Counted from the stretch's first letter, positions 27,175-44,569 are shown. The stretch: DNA of 64,000 nucleotides from Bugula neritina (GCA_964035545.1 OZ037769.1:9773429-9837428), one strand, 5' to 3'. The notes: generated by a model not told the origin, from the letters alone. Made by a program: numbers and translations.

Positions 27175-28762
27175 AACCTATTGAAATTTACGAAAGATAC
27201 TGCAACATACTGAAATACACTGTAACATACTGATATACACTGCAAATTACTGATATATACTGCAACATACTGAAATATACTGCAAGATACTGCAACATCC
27301 TGAAATACAATGTAAAATACTGAAATACACTGCAACACAGTTGAATATACTGAGACGTACCGAAATATATGGTAAACTACTGAAATATGTTAAAAACTAC
27401 TGAATTATACTGCAACATACTGCAACATAATGAAATATACTGCAAGATACTGCAACATACTGAGATACACTGTAACATACTGATATACACTGCAAATTAC
27501 TGAAACATACTGCAACATACTGCAATATACTGCAAGATACTGCAACATACTGAAACATACTGCAACAACTTAAAATTTACTGCAAAATACTGCAACATAA
27601 TGAAATACACTGTAACATATTGAAATACACTGCAACACATTGAAAAATACTGCAACATACTGAAATATGCTGTTGAATACTGAAATACAGTGCAACACAC
27701 TGACGTATGCTATAATATACAGAAATGTACTGTAAAATACTGAAATATGCATCAACATACTGAAATATACTGCAAGATACTGCAACATACTGAGTTACAC
27801 TGTAACATACTGAAATACAGTGCAACATAATGAAATATACTGCAACATACCGAATAATATTGCACGATACTGCTACATATGGAAGTAGACTGTAACATAC
27901 TGAAATACACTGCAACATCCTGCAAAATACTGCATCACACTGAAATACACTGTAACATATTGAAATACACTGCAACACATTGAAATATACTGCAACATAC
28001 TGAAATATATGGTAACCTACTGAATAATGTTGAAAACTACTGAAATATACTGCAACATACTGCAAGATAATGAAATATACTGCAACATACTGAAATACAC
28101 TGTAACATACTGAAATACACTGCAACATACGGCAACATACTGAAACACACTGTAACATATTGAAATACACTGCAACACATTGAAATATACTGCAACATAC
28201 TGAAATATATGGTAACCTATTGAATAATGTTGAAAACTACTGAAATATACTGCAACATACTGCAAGATAATGAAATATACTGCAACATACTGAAATATAC
28301 TGCAAGATACTGCAACATACTGAAATACACTGTAACATACTGAAATACACTACAACATACTGAAATATACTGAAACATACCGAAATGAACTGCACGATAC
28401 TGCAACATACGGAAGTATACTGTAAAGTGTAACATACTGAAATACACTGTAACATACTGAAATACACTGTAAATTACTGAAATATACTGCAAGATACTGC
28501 AACATACTGAAATACATTGTAAGATACTGAAAAACACTGCAACATACTGCAACATACTGAAATACAGTGTAACATATTGAAATACACAGCAAAACAATGA
28601 AATATTCTGCAACATACTGAAACATACAGCAACATACTGAAATACACTGCGACACATTGAATTCTACTGCAGCATAATGAAATATACTGCAAGATACTGC
28701 AACATACTGAAATACATTGTAAGGTACTGGAATACAGTGCAACATACTGAAACATACTGCAA

Positions 28763-31700
28763 CATACCGAAATTCACTGGAACATACTGGAATAAACTGT
28801 GACACACTAAAATATTATGCAACATACTGAAAGATACTGCATTATACTGAAATATACTGCGACACAATGAAATATACTGCAAACTACTGAAATATACTGC
28901 AACATGCCGCAACATGTTGAAATATACTGCAAGATACTGCAACATACTGAGATACACTGTAACATACTGAAATACACTGCAACATACTGCAAAATACTGC
29001 ATCATACTGAAATACACTGTAACATACTGAAATACCTTGCAACACATTGGAATATACTGCAACATAATGAAATATATGGTATCCTGCTGAAATATGTTGC
29101 AAACTACTGAAATATACTGCAACATACTGCAATCTATTAAAATAGACTGCAAGATACTGCAACATACTGAGATACACTGTAACATACTGAAATACACTGC
29201 AAATTACTGAAATATACTGCAACATACCGAAACATACTGCACGATACTGCAACATATGGAAGTGCACTGTAACATACTGAAATACACTGCAACATACTGC
29301 AAAATACTGCATCATACTGAAATACACTGTAACATATTGAAATACACTGCAACACATTGAAATATACTGCAACATACTGAAACATACGGCAACATACTGA
29401 AATATACTGCGACACAATGAATGTACTGCAACATACTGAAATATGCTGTAGCATACTGAAATACACTGCAACACACTGAAGTATACTGTAATATACAGAA
29501 ATGTACTGTAACATACTGAAACATACGTCAACATACTGAAATGTACCTGAAAACATTGAAACATACTGAAATACACTGTAACATACTCAAATACTTTGCA
29601 ACACATTGGAATATACTGCAACATGATGAAATATGTTGCTAACTACTGAAATATACTGCAACGTGCCGCAAAATGTTGAAATATACTGCAAGATACTGCA
29701 ACATACTGAAATACACTGTAACATACTGAAATACACTGAAAACTACTGAAAAATACTGCAACATACTGAAATATACTGCAAGATACTGCAACATACTGAA
29801 ATACACTGTAACATACTGAAATACAGTGCAACATAATGAAATATACTGCAAGATACCGAAATATGCTGCACGATACTGCAACATATGGAAGTACACTGTA
29901 ACATACTGAAATACACTGCAACATACTGCAAAATATTGCATCATACTGAAATACACTGTAACATACTGAGATACTTTGCAACACATTGGAATATACTGCA
30001 ACATACTGAAATACACTGTAACATACTGAAATACACTGAAAATTACTGAGATATACTGCAAGACACTGCAACATACTGAAATACACTGTAACATACTGAA
30101 ATACACAGCAAATTACTGAAATATACTGCAACATACTGAAATATACTGCAAGATACTGCAACATACTGAAATACAGTGTAACATACTGAAATACACTGCT
30201 ACACAATTGAATATACTGCAACGTACCGAAATATATGGTAAACTACTGAAATATGTTACAAAATACTGAAATATACTGAAATATACTGCAACATACTAAA
30301 ATATACTGCAAGATACTGCAACATACTGCAACATACTGAAATACATTGTAAGATACTGAAATACACTGCAATATACTGCAACATACTGAAATATACTGAG
30401 ACGTATCGAAATATGCTGCAACATACTGAAATACACTGCAAGATACTGCAACATACTGAAATACACTGTAACATACTGAAATACACTACAACATACTGAA
30501 ATATACTGAAACATACCGAAATATACTGCACGATACTGCAACATACGGAAGTATACTGTAAACTGTAACATACTGAAATACACTGTAACATACTGAAATA
30601 CACTGTAAATTACTGAAATATACTGCAAGATACTGCAACATACTGAAATACATTGTAAGATACTGAAAAACACTGCAACATACTGCAACATACTGAAATA
30701 CAGTGTAACATATTGAAATACACAGCAAAACAATGAAATATCCTGCAACATACTGAAACATACAGCAACATACTGAAATACACTGCGACACATTGAATTA
30801 CACTGCAGCATAATGAACTATACTGCAAGATACTGCAACATACTGAAATACATTGTAAGGTACTGGAATACAGTGCAACATACTGAAACATACTGCAACA
30901 TACTGAAATACACTGTAACATCTTGAAATACACTGCAAAACATTGAAATATACTGCAACATACTGAAACATACGGCAACATAATGAAATATACTGCGACA
31001 CATTGAAATATACCGCAACATACTGAAATTCACTGGAACATACTAGAATAAACTGTGACACACTAAAATATTATGCAACACACTGAAAGATACTGCATTA
31101 TACTGAAATATACTGCGACACAATGAAATATACTGCAACCTACTGAAATATGCTGTAGCACACTGAAATACACTGCAACACACTGAAGTATACTGTAATA
31201 TACAGAAATGTACTGTAACATACTGAAACATACGTCAACATACTGAAATGTACTGCAACATATTGAAATATACTGCAACACATTGAAATATACTGCAACA
31301 TACTGAAATACACTGCACGATACAGCTACATATGGAAGTACACTGTAACGTACTGAAATACACTGTAACATATTGAAATACACTGCAACACATTGAAATA
31401 TACTGCAACATACTGAAACATACGGCAACATACTAAAATATACTGCGACACAATGAATGTATTGCAACATACTGAAATATGCTGTAGCATACTGGAATAC
31501 ACTGCAACACACTGAAGTCTACTGTAATATACAGAAATGTACTGTAACATACTGAAACATACAACAACATACTGAAATTTACTGCAACATACTGAAATAT
31601 ACTGCAACATACTGAAATACACTGTAACATACTGAAATACACTGCAACATACGGCAACATACTGAAACACACTGTAACATATTGAAATACACTGCAACAC

Positions 31701-32074
31701 ATTGAAATATACTGCAACATACTGAAACATATGGTAACCTACTGAATAATGTTGAAAACTACTGAAATATACTGCAACATACTGCACGATAATGAAACAT
31801 ACTGCAAGATACTGAAAGATACTGCAAGATACTGCAACATACTGAAATACACTGTAACATACTGAAATACACTACAACATACTGAAATATACTGAAACAT
31901 ACCGAAATATACTGCACGATACTGCAACATACGGAAGTATACTGTAAACTGTAACATACTGAAATACACCGTAACATACTGAAATACACTATAAATTACT
32001 GAAATATACTGCAAGATACTGCAACATACTGAAATACATTGTAAGATACTGAAAAACACTGCAACATACTGCAA
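28763..32074. repeat. 3,312-bp block, unit 1 copy 1
   Basis: Begins at CCGAAATTCACTGG after a run of CAACATACTGCAACATA and is followed directly by a second copy. The offset of 3,312 bp is constant (for example CCGCAACATG at 28,907/32,219 and the landmark at 31,045/34,357). Private differences from copy 2 include AGAATAAAC at 31,045 and GATACAGCTACATATGG at 31,31x, where copy 2 has GGAATAAAC and GATACTGCTACATATGG. Confidence 0.85.
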
Positions 32075-35000
32075 CATACCGAAATTCACTGGAACATACT
32101 GGAATAAACTGTGACACACTAAAATATTATGCAACATACTGAAAGATACTGCATTATACTGAAATATACTGCGACACAATGAAATATACTGCAAACTACT
32201 GAAATATACTGCAACATGCCGCAACATGTTGAAATATACTGCAAGATACTGCAACATACTGAGATACACTGTAACATACTGAAATACACTGCAACATACT
32301 GCAAAATACTGCATCATACTGAAATACACTGTAACATACTGAAATACCTTGCAACACATTGGAATATACTGCAACATAATGAAATATATGGTATCCTGCT
32401 GAAATATGTTGCAAACTACTGAAATATACTGCAACATACTGCAATCTATTAAAATAGACTGCAAGATACTGCAACATACTGAGATACACTGTAACATACT
32501 GAAATACACTGCAAATTACTGAAATATACTGCAACATACCGAAACATACTGCACGATACTGCAACATATGGAAGTGCACTGTAACATACTGAAATACACT
32601 GCAACATACTGCAAAATACTGCATCATACTGAAATACACTGTAACATATTGAAATACACTGCAACACATTGAAATATACTGCAACATACTGAAACATACG
32701 GCAACATACTGAAATATACTGCGACACAATGAATGTACTGCAACATACTGAAATATGCTGTAGCATACTGAAATACACTGCAACACACTGAAGTATACTG
32801 TAATATACAGAAATGTACTGTAACATACTGAAACATACGTCAACATACTGAAATGTACCTGAAAACATTGAAACATACTGAAATACACTGTAACATACTC
32901 AAATACTTTGCAACACATTGGAATATACTGCAACATGATGAAATATGTTGCTAACTACTGAAATATACTGCAACGTGCCGCAAAATGTTGAAATATACTG
33001 CAAGATACTGCAACATACTGAAATACACTGTAACATACTGAAATACACTGAAAATTACTGAAAAATACTGCAACATACTGAAATATACTGCAAGATACTG
33101 CAACATACTGAAATACACTGTAACATACTGAAATACAGTGCAACATAATGAAATATACTGCAAGATACCGAAATATGCTGCACGATACTGCAACATATGG
33201 AAGTACACTGTAACATACTGAAATACACTGCAACATACTGCAAAATATTGCATCATACTGAAATACACTGTAACATACTGAGATACTTTGCAACACATTG
33301 GAATATACTGCAACATACTGAAATACACTGTAACATACTGAAATACACTGAAAATTACTGAGATATACTGCAAGACACTGCAACATACTGAAATACACTG
33401 TAACATACTGAAATACACAGCAAATTACTGAAATATACTGCAACATACTGAAATATACTGCAAGATACTGCAACATACTGAAATACAGTGTAACATACTG
33501 AAATACACTGCTACACAATTGAATATACTGCAACGTACCGAAATATATGGTAAACTACTGAAATATGTTACAAAATACTGAAATATACTGAAATATACTG
33601 CAACATACTAAAATATACTGCAAGATACTGCAACATACTGCAACATACTGAAATACATTGTAAGATACTGAAATACACTGCAATATACTGCAACATACTG
33701 AAATATACTGCGACGTATCGAAATATGCTGCAACATACTGAAATACACTGCAAGATACTGCAACATACTGAAATACACTGTAACATACTGAAATACACTA
33801 CAACATACTGAAATATACTGAAACATACCGAAATATACTGCACGATACTGCAACATACGGAAGTATACTGTAAACTGTAACATACTGAAATACACTGTAA
33901 CATACTGAAATACACTGTAAATTACTGAAATATACTGCAAGATACTGCAACATACTGAAATACATTGTAAGATACTGAAAAACACTGCAACATACTGCAA
34001 CATACTGAAATACAGTGTAACATATTGAAATACACAGCAAAACAATGAAATATCCTGCAACATACTGAAACATACGGCAACATACTGAAATACACTGCGA
34101 CACATTGAATTATACTGCAGCATAATGAAATATACTGCAAGATACTGCAACATACTGAAATACATTGTAAGGTACTGGAATACAGTGCAACATACTGAAA
34201 CATACTGCAACATACTGAAATACACTGTAACATCTTGAAATACACTGCAAAACATTGAAATATACTGCAACATACTGAAACATACGGCAACATAATGAAA
34301 TATACTGCGACACATTGAAATATACCGCAACATACTGAAATTCACTGGAACATACTGGAATAAACTGTGACACACTAAAACATTATGCAACACACTGAAA
34401 GATACTGCATTATACTGAAATATACTGCGACACAATGAAATATACTGCAACCTACTGAAATATGCTGTAGCATACTGAAATACACTGCAACACACTGAAG
34501 TATACTGTAATATACAGAAATGTACTGTAACATACTGAAACATACGTCAACATACTGAAATGTACTGCAACATATTGAAATATACTGCAACACATTGAAA
34601 TATACTGCAACATACTGAAATACACTGCACGATACTGCTACATATGGAAGTACACTGTAACGTACTGAAATACACTGTAACATATTGGAATACACTGCAA
34701 CACATTGAAATATACTGCAACATACTGAAACATACGGCAACATACTAAAATATACTGCGACACAATGAATGTATTGCAACATACTGAAATATGCTGTAGC
34801 ATACCGGAATACACTGGAACACACTGAAGTATACTGTAATATACAGAAATGTACTGTAACATACTGAAACATACAACAACATACTGAAATTTACTGCAAC
34901 ATACTGAAATATACTGCAACATACTGAAATACACTGTAACATACTGAAATACACTGCAACATACGGCAACATACTGAAACACACTGTAACATATTGAAAT

Positions 35001-35386
35001 ACACTGCAACACATTGAAATATACTGCAACATACTGAAACATATGGTAACCTACTGAATAATGTTGAAAACTACTGAAATATACTGCAACATACTGCACG
35101 ATAATGAAACATACTGCAACATACTGAAATATACTGCAAGATACTGCAACATAGTGAAATACACTGTAACATACTGAGATACACTACAACATACTGAAAT
35201 ATACTGAAACATACCGAAATATACTGCACGATACTGCAACATACGGAAGTAGACTGTAAACTGTAACATACTGAAATACACCGTAACATACTGAAATACA
35301 CTGTAAATTACTGAAATATACTGCAAGATACTGCAACATACTGAAATACATTGTAAGATACTGAGAAACACTGCAACATACTGCAA
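32075..35386. repeat. 3,312-bp block, unit 1 copy 2
   Basis: Directly tandem to 28,763-32,074. At its right end the sequence reads CAACATACTGAAATACAGTG, where copy 1 is followed by CAACATACCGAAATTCACTG, which fixes the boundary to within about 20 bp. From 33,801 on this copy also belongs to the 3.46-kb module and the 16,092-bp superunit. Confidence 0.85.
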
Positions 35387-38120
35387 CATACTGAAATACA
35401 GTGTAACATATTGAAATACACAGCAAAACAATGAAATATTCTGCAACATACTGAAACATACAGCAACATACTGAAATACACTGTAAGGTACTGAAATACA
35501 CTGAAAATTGCTGAAATATACTGCAACATACTGAATTATACTGCAGCATAATGAAATATACTGCAAGATACTGCAACATACTGAAATACATTGTAAGGTA
35601 CTGGAATACAGTGCAACATACTGAAACATACTGCAACATACTGAAATACACTGTAACATCTTGAAATACACTGCAAAACATTGAAATATACTGCAACATA
35701 CTGAAACATACGGCAACATAATGAAATATACTGCGACACATTGAAATATACCGCAACATATTGAAATTCACTGGAACATACTGGAATAAACTGTGACACA
35801 CTAAAATATTATGCAACATACTGAAAGATACTGCATTATACTGAAATATACTGCGACACAATGAAATATGCTGGAACCTACTGAATTATGCTGTAGCATA
35901 CTGAAATACACTGCAACACACTGAAGTATACTGTAATATACAGAAATGTACTGTAACATACTGAAACATACGTCAACATACTGAAATGTACTGCAACTTA
36001 TTGAAATATACTGCAACACATTGAAATATACTGCAACATACTGAAATATGCTGTAGCATACTGAAATACACTGCAACATGCTGACGTATACTATAATATA
36101 CAGAAATGTAACGTAAAATACTGAAATATACTTCAACATACTGAAATGTACCTGAAAACATTGAAACATACTGAAATACACTGTAACATACTGAATTACT
36201 TTGCAACACATTGGAATATACTGCAACATGATGAAATATGTTGCAAACAACTGAAATATACTGCAACATGCCGCAACATGTTGAAATATACTGCAAGATA
36301 CAGCAACATACTGAAATACACTGTAACATACTGAAATACACTGAAAATTACTGAAATATACTGCAAACTACTGAAATATACTGCAACATGCCGCAACATG
36401 TTGAAATATACTGCAAGATACTGCAACATACTGAGATACACTGTAACATACTGAAATACACTGCAACATACTGCAAAATACTGCATCATACTGAAATACA
36501 CTGTAACATACTGAAATACCTTGTAACACATTGGAATATACTGCAACATAATGAAATATATGGTAACCTGCTGAAATACGTTGCAAACTACTGAAATTTA
36601 CTGCAACATACTGCAATCTATTGAAATATACTGCAAGATACTGCAACATACTGAGATACACTGTAACATACTGCAAAATACTGCATCATACTGAAATACA
36701 CTGTAACATATTGAAATACACTGCAACACATTGAAATATACTGCAACATACTGAAACATACGGCAACATACTGAAATATACTGCGACACAATGAATGTAC
36801 TGCAACATACCGAAATATGCTGTAGCATACTGAAATACACTGCAACATGCTGACGTATACTATAATATACAGAAATGTAACGTAAAATACTGAAATATAC
36901 TTCAACATACTGAAATGTACCTGAAAACATTGAAACATACTGAAATACACTGTAACATACTGAATTACTTTGCAACACATTGGAATATACTGCAACATGA
37001 TGAAATATGTTGCAAACAACTGAAATATACTGCAACATGCCGCAACATGTTGAAATATACTGCAAGATACTGCAACATACTGAGATACACTGTAACATAC
37101 TGAAATACACTGCAACATACTGCAAAATACTGCATCATACTGAAATACACTGTAACATACTGAAACACCTTGCAACACATTGGAATATACTGCAACATAA
37201 TGAAATATATGGTAACCTGCTGAAATACGTTGCAAACTACTGAAATATACTGCAACATACTGCAATCTATTGAAATATACTGCAAGATACTGCAACATAC
37301 TGAGATACACTGTAACATACTGAAATACACTGCAAATTACTGAAATATACTGCAACATACCGAAACATACTGCACAATACTGCAACATATGGAAGTACAC
37401 TGTAACATACTGAAATACACTGCAACATACTGCAAAATACTGCATCATACTGAAATACACTGTAACATATTGAAATACACTGCAACACATTGAAATATAC
37501 TGCAACATACTGAAACATACGGCAACATACTGAAATATACTGCGACACAATGAATGTACTGCAACATACCGAAATATGCTGTAGCATACTGAATTACACT
37601 GCAACACACTGAAGTATACTGTAATCTACAGAAATGTACTGTAACATACTGAAACATACGTCAACATACTGAAATGTACCTGAAAACATTGAAACGTACT
37701 GAAATACACTGTAACATACTGAAATACTTTGCAACATATTGGAATATACTGCAACATGATGAAATATGTTGCAAAGTACTGAAATATACTGCAACATGCC
37801 GCAACATGTTGAAATATACTGCAAGATACTGCAACATACTGAAATACACTGTAACATACTGAAATACACTGAAAATTACTGAAATATACTGCAACATACT
37901 GAAATATACTGCAAGATACTGCAACATACTGAAATACACTGTAACATACTGAAATACAGTGCAACATAATGAAATATACTGCAAGATACTGAAATATACT
38001 GCACGATACTGCAACATATGGAAGTACACTGTAACATACTGAAATACACTGCAACATACTGCAAAATACTGCATCATACTGAAATACACTGTAACATACT
38101 GAAATACTTTGCAGCACATT

Positions 38121-39339
38121 GGAATATACTGAGACGTACCGAAATATATGGTAAACTACTGAAATATGTTACAAACTACTGAGTTATACTGCAACATACT
38201 GCAACATAATGAAATATACTGCAAGATACTGCAACATACTGAGATACACTGTAACATACTGATATACGCTGCAAATTACTGAAACATACTGCAACATACT
38301 GAAATATACTGCAAGATACTGCAACATACTGAAACATACTGCAACAACTTAAAATTTACTGCAAAAAACTGCAACATAATGAAGTACACTGTAACATATT
38401 GAAATACACTGCAACACATTGAAAAATACTGCAACATACTGAAATATGCTGTTGAATACTGAAATACAGTGCAACACACTGACGTATACTATAATATACA
38501 GAAATGTACTGTAAAATACTGAAATATGCATCAACATACTGAAATATACTGCAAGATACTGCAACATACTGAATTACACTGTAACATACTGAAATACTTT
38601 GCAACACATTTGAATATACTGCAACATAATGAAATATATGGTAACCTACTGAAATATGTTGCAAACTACTGAAATATACTGCAACATACTGCAACCTATT
38701 GAAATTTACGAAAGATACTGCAACATACTGAAATACACTGTAACATACTGATATACACTGCAAATTACTGATATATACTGCAACATACTGAAATATACTG
38801 CAAGATACTGCAACATCCTGAAATACAATGTAAAATACTGAAATACACTGCAACACAGTTGAATATACTGAGACGTACCGAAATATATGGTAAACTACTG
38901 AAATATGTTAAAAACTACTGAATTATACTGCAACATACTGCAACATAATGAAATATACTGCAAGATACTGCAACATACTGAGATACACTGTAACATACTG
39001 ATATACACTGCAAATTACTGAAACATACTGCAACATACTGCAATATACTGCAAGATACTGCAACATACTGAAACATACTGCAACAACTTAAAATTTACTG
39101 CAAAATACTGCAACATAATGAAATACACTGTAACATATTGAAATACACTGCAACACATTGAAAAATACTGCAACATACTGAAATATGCTGTTGAATACTG
39201 AAATACAGTGCAACACACTGACGTATGCTATAATATACAGAAATGTACTGTAAAATACTGAAATATGCATCAACATACTGAAATATACTGCAAGATACTG
39301 CAACATACTGAGTTACACTGTAACATACTGAAATACAGT
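38121..39339. repeat. 739-bp spaced duplicate across the unit 1/unit 2 boundary
   Basis: About 480 bp (38,121-38,600) recurs at 38,860-39,339: GAGACGTACCGAAATATATG, GGTAAACTACTG, AACAACTTAAAATTTACTGC, ATGCTGTTGAATACTG. The same pair brackets the unit 2/3 boundary (45,679 and 46,418) and the unit 3/4 boundary (54,213 and 54,952), but not the start of unit 1, where only the right-hand member exists. The 27,181 boundary is therefore structurally different from the other three. Confidence 0.8.
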
Positions 39340-40280
39340 GCAACATAATGAAATATACTGCAACATACCGAATAATATTGCACGATACTGCTACATATGG
39401 AAGTAGACTGTAACATACTGAAATACACTGCAACATCCTGCAAAATACTGCATCACACTGAAATACACTGTAACATATTGAAATACACTGCAACACATTG
39501 AAATATACTGCAACATACTGAAATATATGGTAACCTACTGAATAATGTTGAAAACTACTGAAATATACTGCAACATACTGCAAGATAATGAAATATACTG
39601 CAACATACTGAAATACACTGTAACATACTGAAATACACTGCAACATACGGCAACATACTGAAACACACTGTAACATATTGAAATACACTGCAACACATTG
39701 AAATATACTGCAACATACTGAAATATATGGTAACCTATTGAATAATGTTGAAAACTACTGAAATATACTGCAACATACTGCAAGATAATGAAATATACTG
39801 CAACATACTGAAATATACTGCAAGATACTGCAACATACTGAAATACACTGTAACATACTGAAATACACTACAACATACTGAAATATACTGAAACATACCG
39901 AAATGAACTGCACGATACTGCAACATACGGAAGTATACTGTAAAGTGTAACATACTGAAATACACTGTAACATACTGAAATACACTGTAAATTACTGAAA
40001 TATACTGCAAGATACTGCAACATACTGAAATACATTGTAAGATACTGAAAAACACTGCAACATACTGCAACATACTGAAATACAGTGTAACATATTGAAA
40101 TACACAGCAAAACAATGAAATATTCTGCAACATACTGAAACATACAGCAACATACTGAAATACACTGCGACACATTGAATTCTACTGCAGCATAATGAAA
40201 TATACTGCAAGATACTGCAACATACTGAAATACATTGTAAGGTACTGGAATACAGTGCAACATACTGAAACATACTGCAA

Positions 40281-43200
40281 CATACCGAAATTCACTGGAA
40301 CATACTGGAATAAACTGTGACACACTAAAATATTATGCAACATACTGAAAGATACTGCATTATACTGAAATATACTGCGACACAATGAAATATACTGCAA
40401 ACTACTGAAATATACTGCAACATGCCGCAACATGTTGAAATATACTGCAAGATACTGCAACATACTGAGATACACTGTAACATACTGAAATACACTGCAA
40501 CATACTGCAAAATACTGCATCATACTGAAATACACTGTAACATACTGAAATACCTTGCAACACATTGGAATATACTGCAACATAATGAAATATATGGTAT
40601 CCTGCTGAAATATGTTGCAAACTACTGAAATATACTGCAACATACTGCAATCTATTAAAATAGACTGCAAGATACTGCAACATACTGAGATACACTGTAA
40701 CATACTGAAATACACTGCAAATTACTGAAATATACTGCAACATACCGAAACATACTGCACGATACTGCAACATATGGAAGTGCACTGTAACATACTGAAA
40801 TACACTGCAACATACTGCAAAATACTGCATCATACTGAAATACACTGTAACATATTGAAATACACTGCAACACATTGAAATATACTGCAACATACTGAAA
40901 CATACGGCAACATACTGAAATATACTGCGACACAATGAATGTACTGCAACATACTGAAATATGCTGTAGCATACTGAAATACACTGCAACACACTGAAGT
41001 ATACTGTAATATACAGAAATGTACTGTAACATACTGAAACATACGTCAACATACTGAAATGTACCTGAAAACATTGAAACATACTGAAATACACTGTAAC
41101 ATACTCAAATACTTTGCAACACATTGGAATATACTGCAACATGATGAAATATGTTGCTAACTACTGAAATATACTGCAACGTGCCGCAAAATGTTGAAAT
41201 ATACTGCAAGATACTGCAACATACTGAAATACACTGTAACATACTGAAATACACTGAAAATTACTGAAAAATACTGCAACATACTGAAATATACTGCAAG
41301 ATACTGCAACATACTGAAATACACTGTAACATACTGAAATACAGTGCAACATAATGAAATATACTGCAAGATACCGAAATATGCTGCACGATACTGCAAC
41401 ATATGGAAGTACACTGTAACATACTGAAATACACTGCAACATACTGCAAAATATTGCATCATACTGAAATACACTGTAACATACTGAGATACTTTGCAAC
41501 ACATTGGAATATACTGCAACATACTGAAATACACTGTAACATACTGAAATACACTGAAAATTACTGAGATATACTGCAAGACACTGCAACATACTGAAAT
41601 ACACTGTAACATACTGAAATACACAGCAAATTACTGAAATATACTGCAACATACTGAAATATACTGCAAGATACTGCAACATACTGAAATACAGTGTAAC
41701 ATACTGAAATACACTGCTACACAATTGAATATACTGCAACGTACCGAAATATATGGTAAACTACTGAAATATGTTACAAAATACTGAAATATACTGAAAT
41801 ATACTGCAACATACTAAAATATACTGCAAGATACTGCAACATACTGCAACATACTGAAATACATTGTAAGATACTGAAATACACTGCAATATACTGCAAC
41901 ATACTGAAATATACTGCGACGTATCGAAATATGCTGCAACATACTGAAATACACTGCAAGATACTGCAACATACTGAAATACACTGTAACATACTGAAAT
42001 ACACTACAACATACTGAAATATACTGAAACATACCGAAATATACTGCACGATACTGCAACATACGGAAGTATACTGTAAACTGTAACATACTGAAATACA
42101 CTGTAACATACTGAAATACACTGTAAATTACTGAAATATACTGCAAGATACTGCAACATACTGAAATACATTGTAAGATACTGAAAAACACTGCAACATA
42201 CTGCAACATACTGAAATACAGTGTAACATATTGAAATACACAGCAAAACAATGAAATATCCTGCAACATACTGAAACATACAGCAACATACTGAAATACA
42301 CTGCGACACATTGAATTACACTGCAGCATAATGAACTATACTGCAAGATACTGCAACATACTGAAATACATTGTAAGGTACTGGAATACAGTGCAACATA
42401 CTGAAACATACTGCAACATACTGAAATACACTGTAACATCTTGAAATACACTGCAAAACATTGAAATATACTGCAACATACTGAAACATACGGCAACATA
42501 ATGAAATATACTGCGACACATTGAAATATACCGCAACATACTGAAATTCACTGGAACATACTAGAATAAACTGTGACACACTAAAATATTATGCAACACA
42601 CTGAAAGATACTGCATTATACTGAAATATACTGCGACACAATGAAATATACTGCAACCTACTGAAATATGCTGTAGCATACTGAAATACACTGCAACACA
42701 CTGAAGTATACTGTAATATACAGAAATGTACTGTAACATACTGAAACATACGTCAACATACTGAAATGTACTGCAACATATTGAAATATACTGCAACACA
42801 TTGAAATATACTGCAACATACTGAAATACACTGCACGATACAGCTACATATGGAAGTACACTGTAACGTACTGAAATACACTGTAACATATTGAAATACA
42901 CTGCAACACATTGAAATATACTGCAACATACTGAAACATACGGCAACATACTAAAATATACTGCGACACAATGAATGTATTGCAACATACTGAAATATGC
43001 TGTAGCATACTGGAATACACTGCAACACACTGAAGTCTACTGTAATATACAGAAATGTACTGTAACATACTGAAACATACAACAACATACTGAAATTTAC
43101 TGCAACATACTGAAATATACTGCAACATACTGAAATACACTGTAACATACTGAAATACACTGCAACATACGGCAACATACTGAAACACACTGTAACATAT

Positions 43201-43592
43201 TGAAATACACTGCAACACATTGAAATATACTGCAACATACTGAAACATATGGTAACCTACTGAATAATGTTGAAAACTACTGAAATATACTGCAACATAC
43301 TGCACGATAATGAAACATACTGCAACATACTGAAAGATACTGCAAGATACTGCAACATACTGAAATACACTGTAACATACTGAAATACACTACAACATAC
43401 TGAAATATACTGAAACATACCGAAATATACTGCACGATACTGCAACATACGGAAGTATACTGTAAACTGTAACATACTGAAATACACCGTAACATACTGA
43501 AATACACTATAAATTACTGAAATATACTGCAAGATACTGCAACATACTGAAATACATTGTAAGATACTGAAAAACACTGCAACATACTGCAA
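40281..43592. repeat. 3,312-bp block, unit 2 single copy
   Basis: Most of it matches unit 1 copy 1, sharing its AGAATAAAC landmark variant at 42,563 and GATACAGCTACATATGG near 42,838. It is followed immediately by sequence that in unit 1 follows copy 2. This fits either an unduplicated state or collapse of a tandem pair with the exchange near the right end of the block. Confidence 0.85.
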
Positions 43593-44569
43593 CATACTGA
43601 AATACAGTGTAACATATTGAAATACACAGCAAAACAATGAAATATTCTGCAACATACTGAAACATACAGCAACATACTGAAATACACTGTAAGGTACTGA
43701 AATACACTGAAAATTGCTGAAATATACTGCAACATACTGAATTATACTGCAGCATAATGAAATATGCTGCAAGATACTGCAACATACTGAAATACATTGT
43801 AAGGTACTGGAATACAGTGCAACATACTGAAACATACTGCAACATACTGAAATACACTGTAACATCTTGAAATACACTGCAAAACATTGAAATATACTGC
43901 AACATACTGAAACATACGGCAACATAATGAAATATACTGCGACACATTGAAATATACCGCAACATACTGAAATTCACTATAACATACTGGAATAAACTGT
44001 GACACACTAAAATATTATGCAACATACTGAAAGATACTGCATTATACTGAAATATACTGCGACACAATGAAATATGCTGGAACCTACTGAATTATGCTGT
44101 AGCATACTGAAATACACTGCAACACACTGAAGTATACTGTAATATACAGAAATGTACTGTAACATACTGAAACATACGTCAACATACTGAAATGTACTGC
44201 AACTTATTGAAATATACTGCAACACATTGAAATATACTGCAACATACTGAAATATGCTGTAGCATACTGAAATACACAGCAACATGCTGACGTATACTAT
44301 AATATACAGAAATGTAACGTAAAATACTGAAATATACTTCAACATACTGAAATGTACCTGAAAACATTGAAACATACTGAAATACACTGTAACATACTGA
44401 ATTACTTTGCAACACATTGGAATATACTGCAACATGATGAAATATGTTGCAAACAACTGAAATATACTGCAACATGCCGCAACATGTTGAAATATACTGC
44501 AAGATACTGCAACATACTGAAATACACTGTAACATACTGAAATACACTGAAAATTACTGAAATATACTG

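Larger units (their letters stand above)
27181..38698. repeat. Large HOR unit 1 (11,518 bp)
   Basis: Starts at TTGAAATTTACGAAAGATAC, where a decamer has lost one base (TTTACGAAA, compare TTTATGGCAA at 5,477). The identical start recurs at 38,699, 46,257 and 54,791. Order inside: a 1.58-kb head related to 5.5-7.05 kb, two tandem 3,312-bp blocks (28,763-32,074 and 32,075-35,386), then the tail with D1, G1, D2, G2 and a final ~1.43 kb ending in GCAACCTA. This is the longest of the four units and the one that contains every module. Confidence 0.85.
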
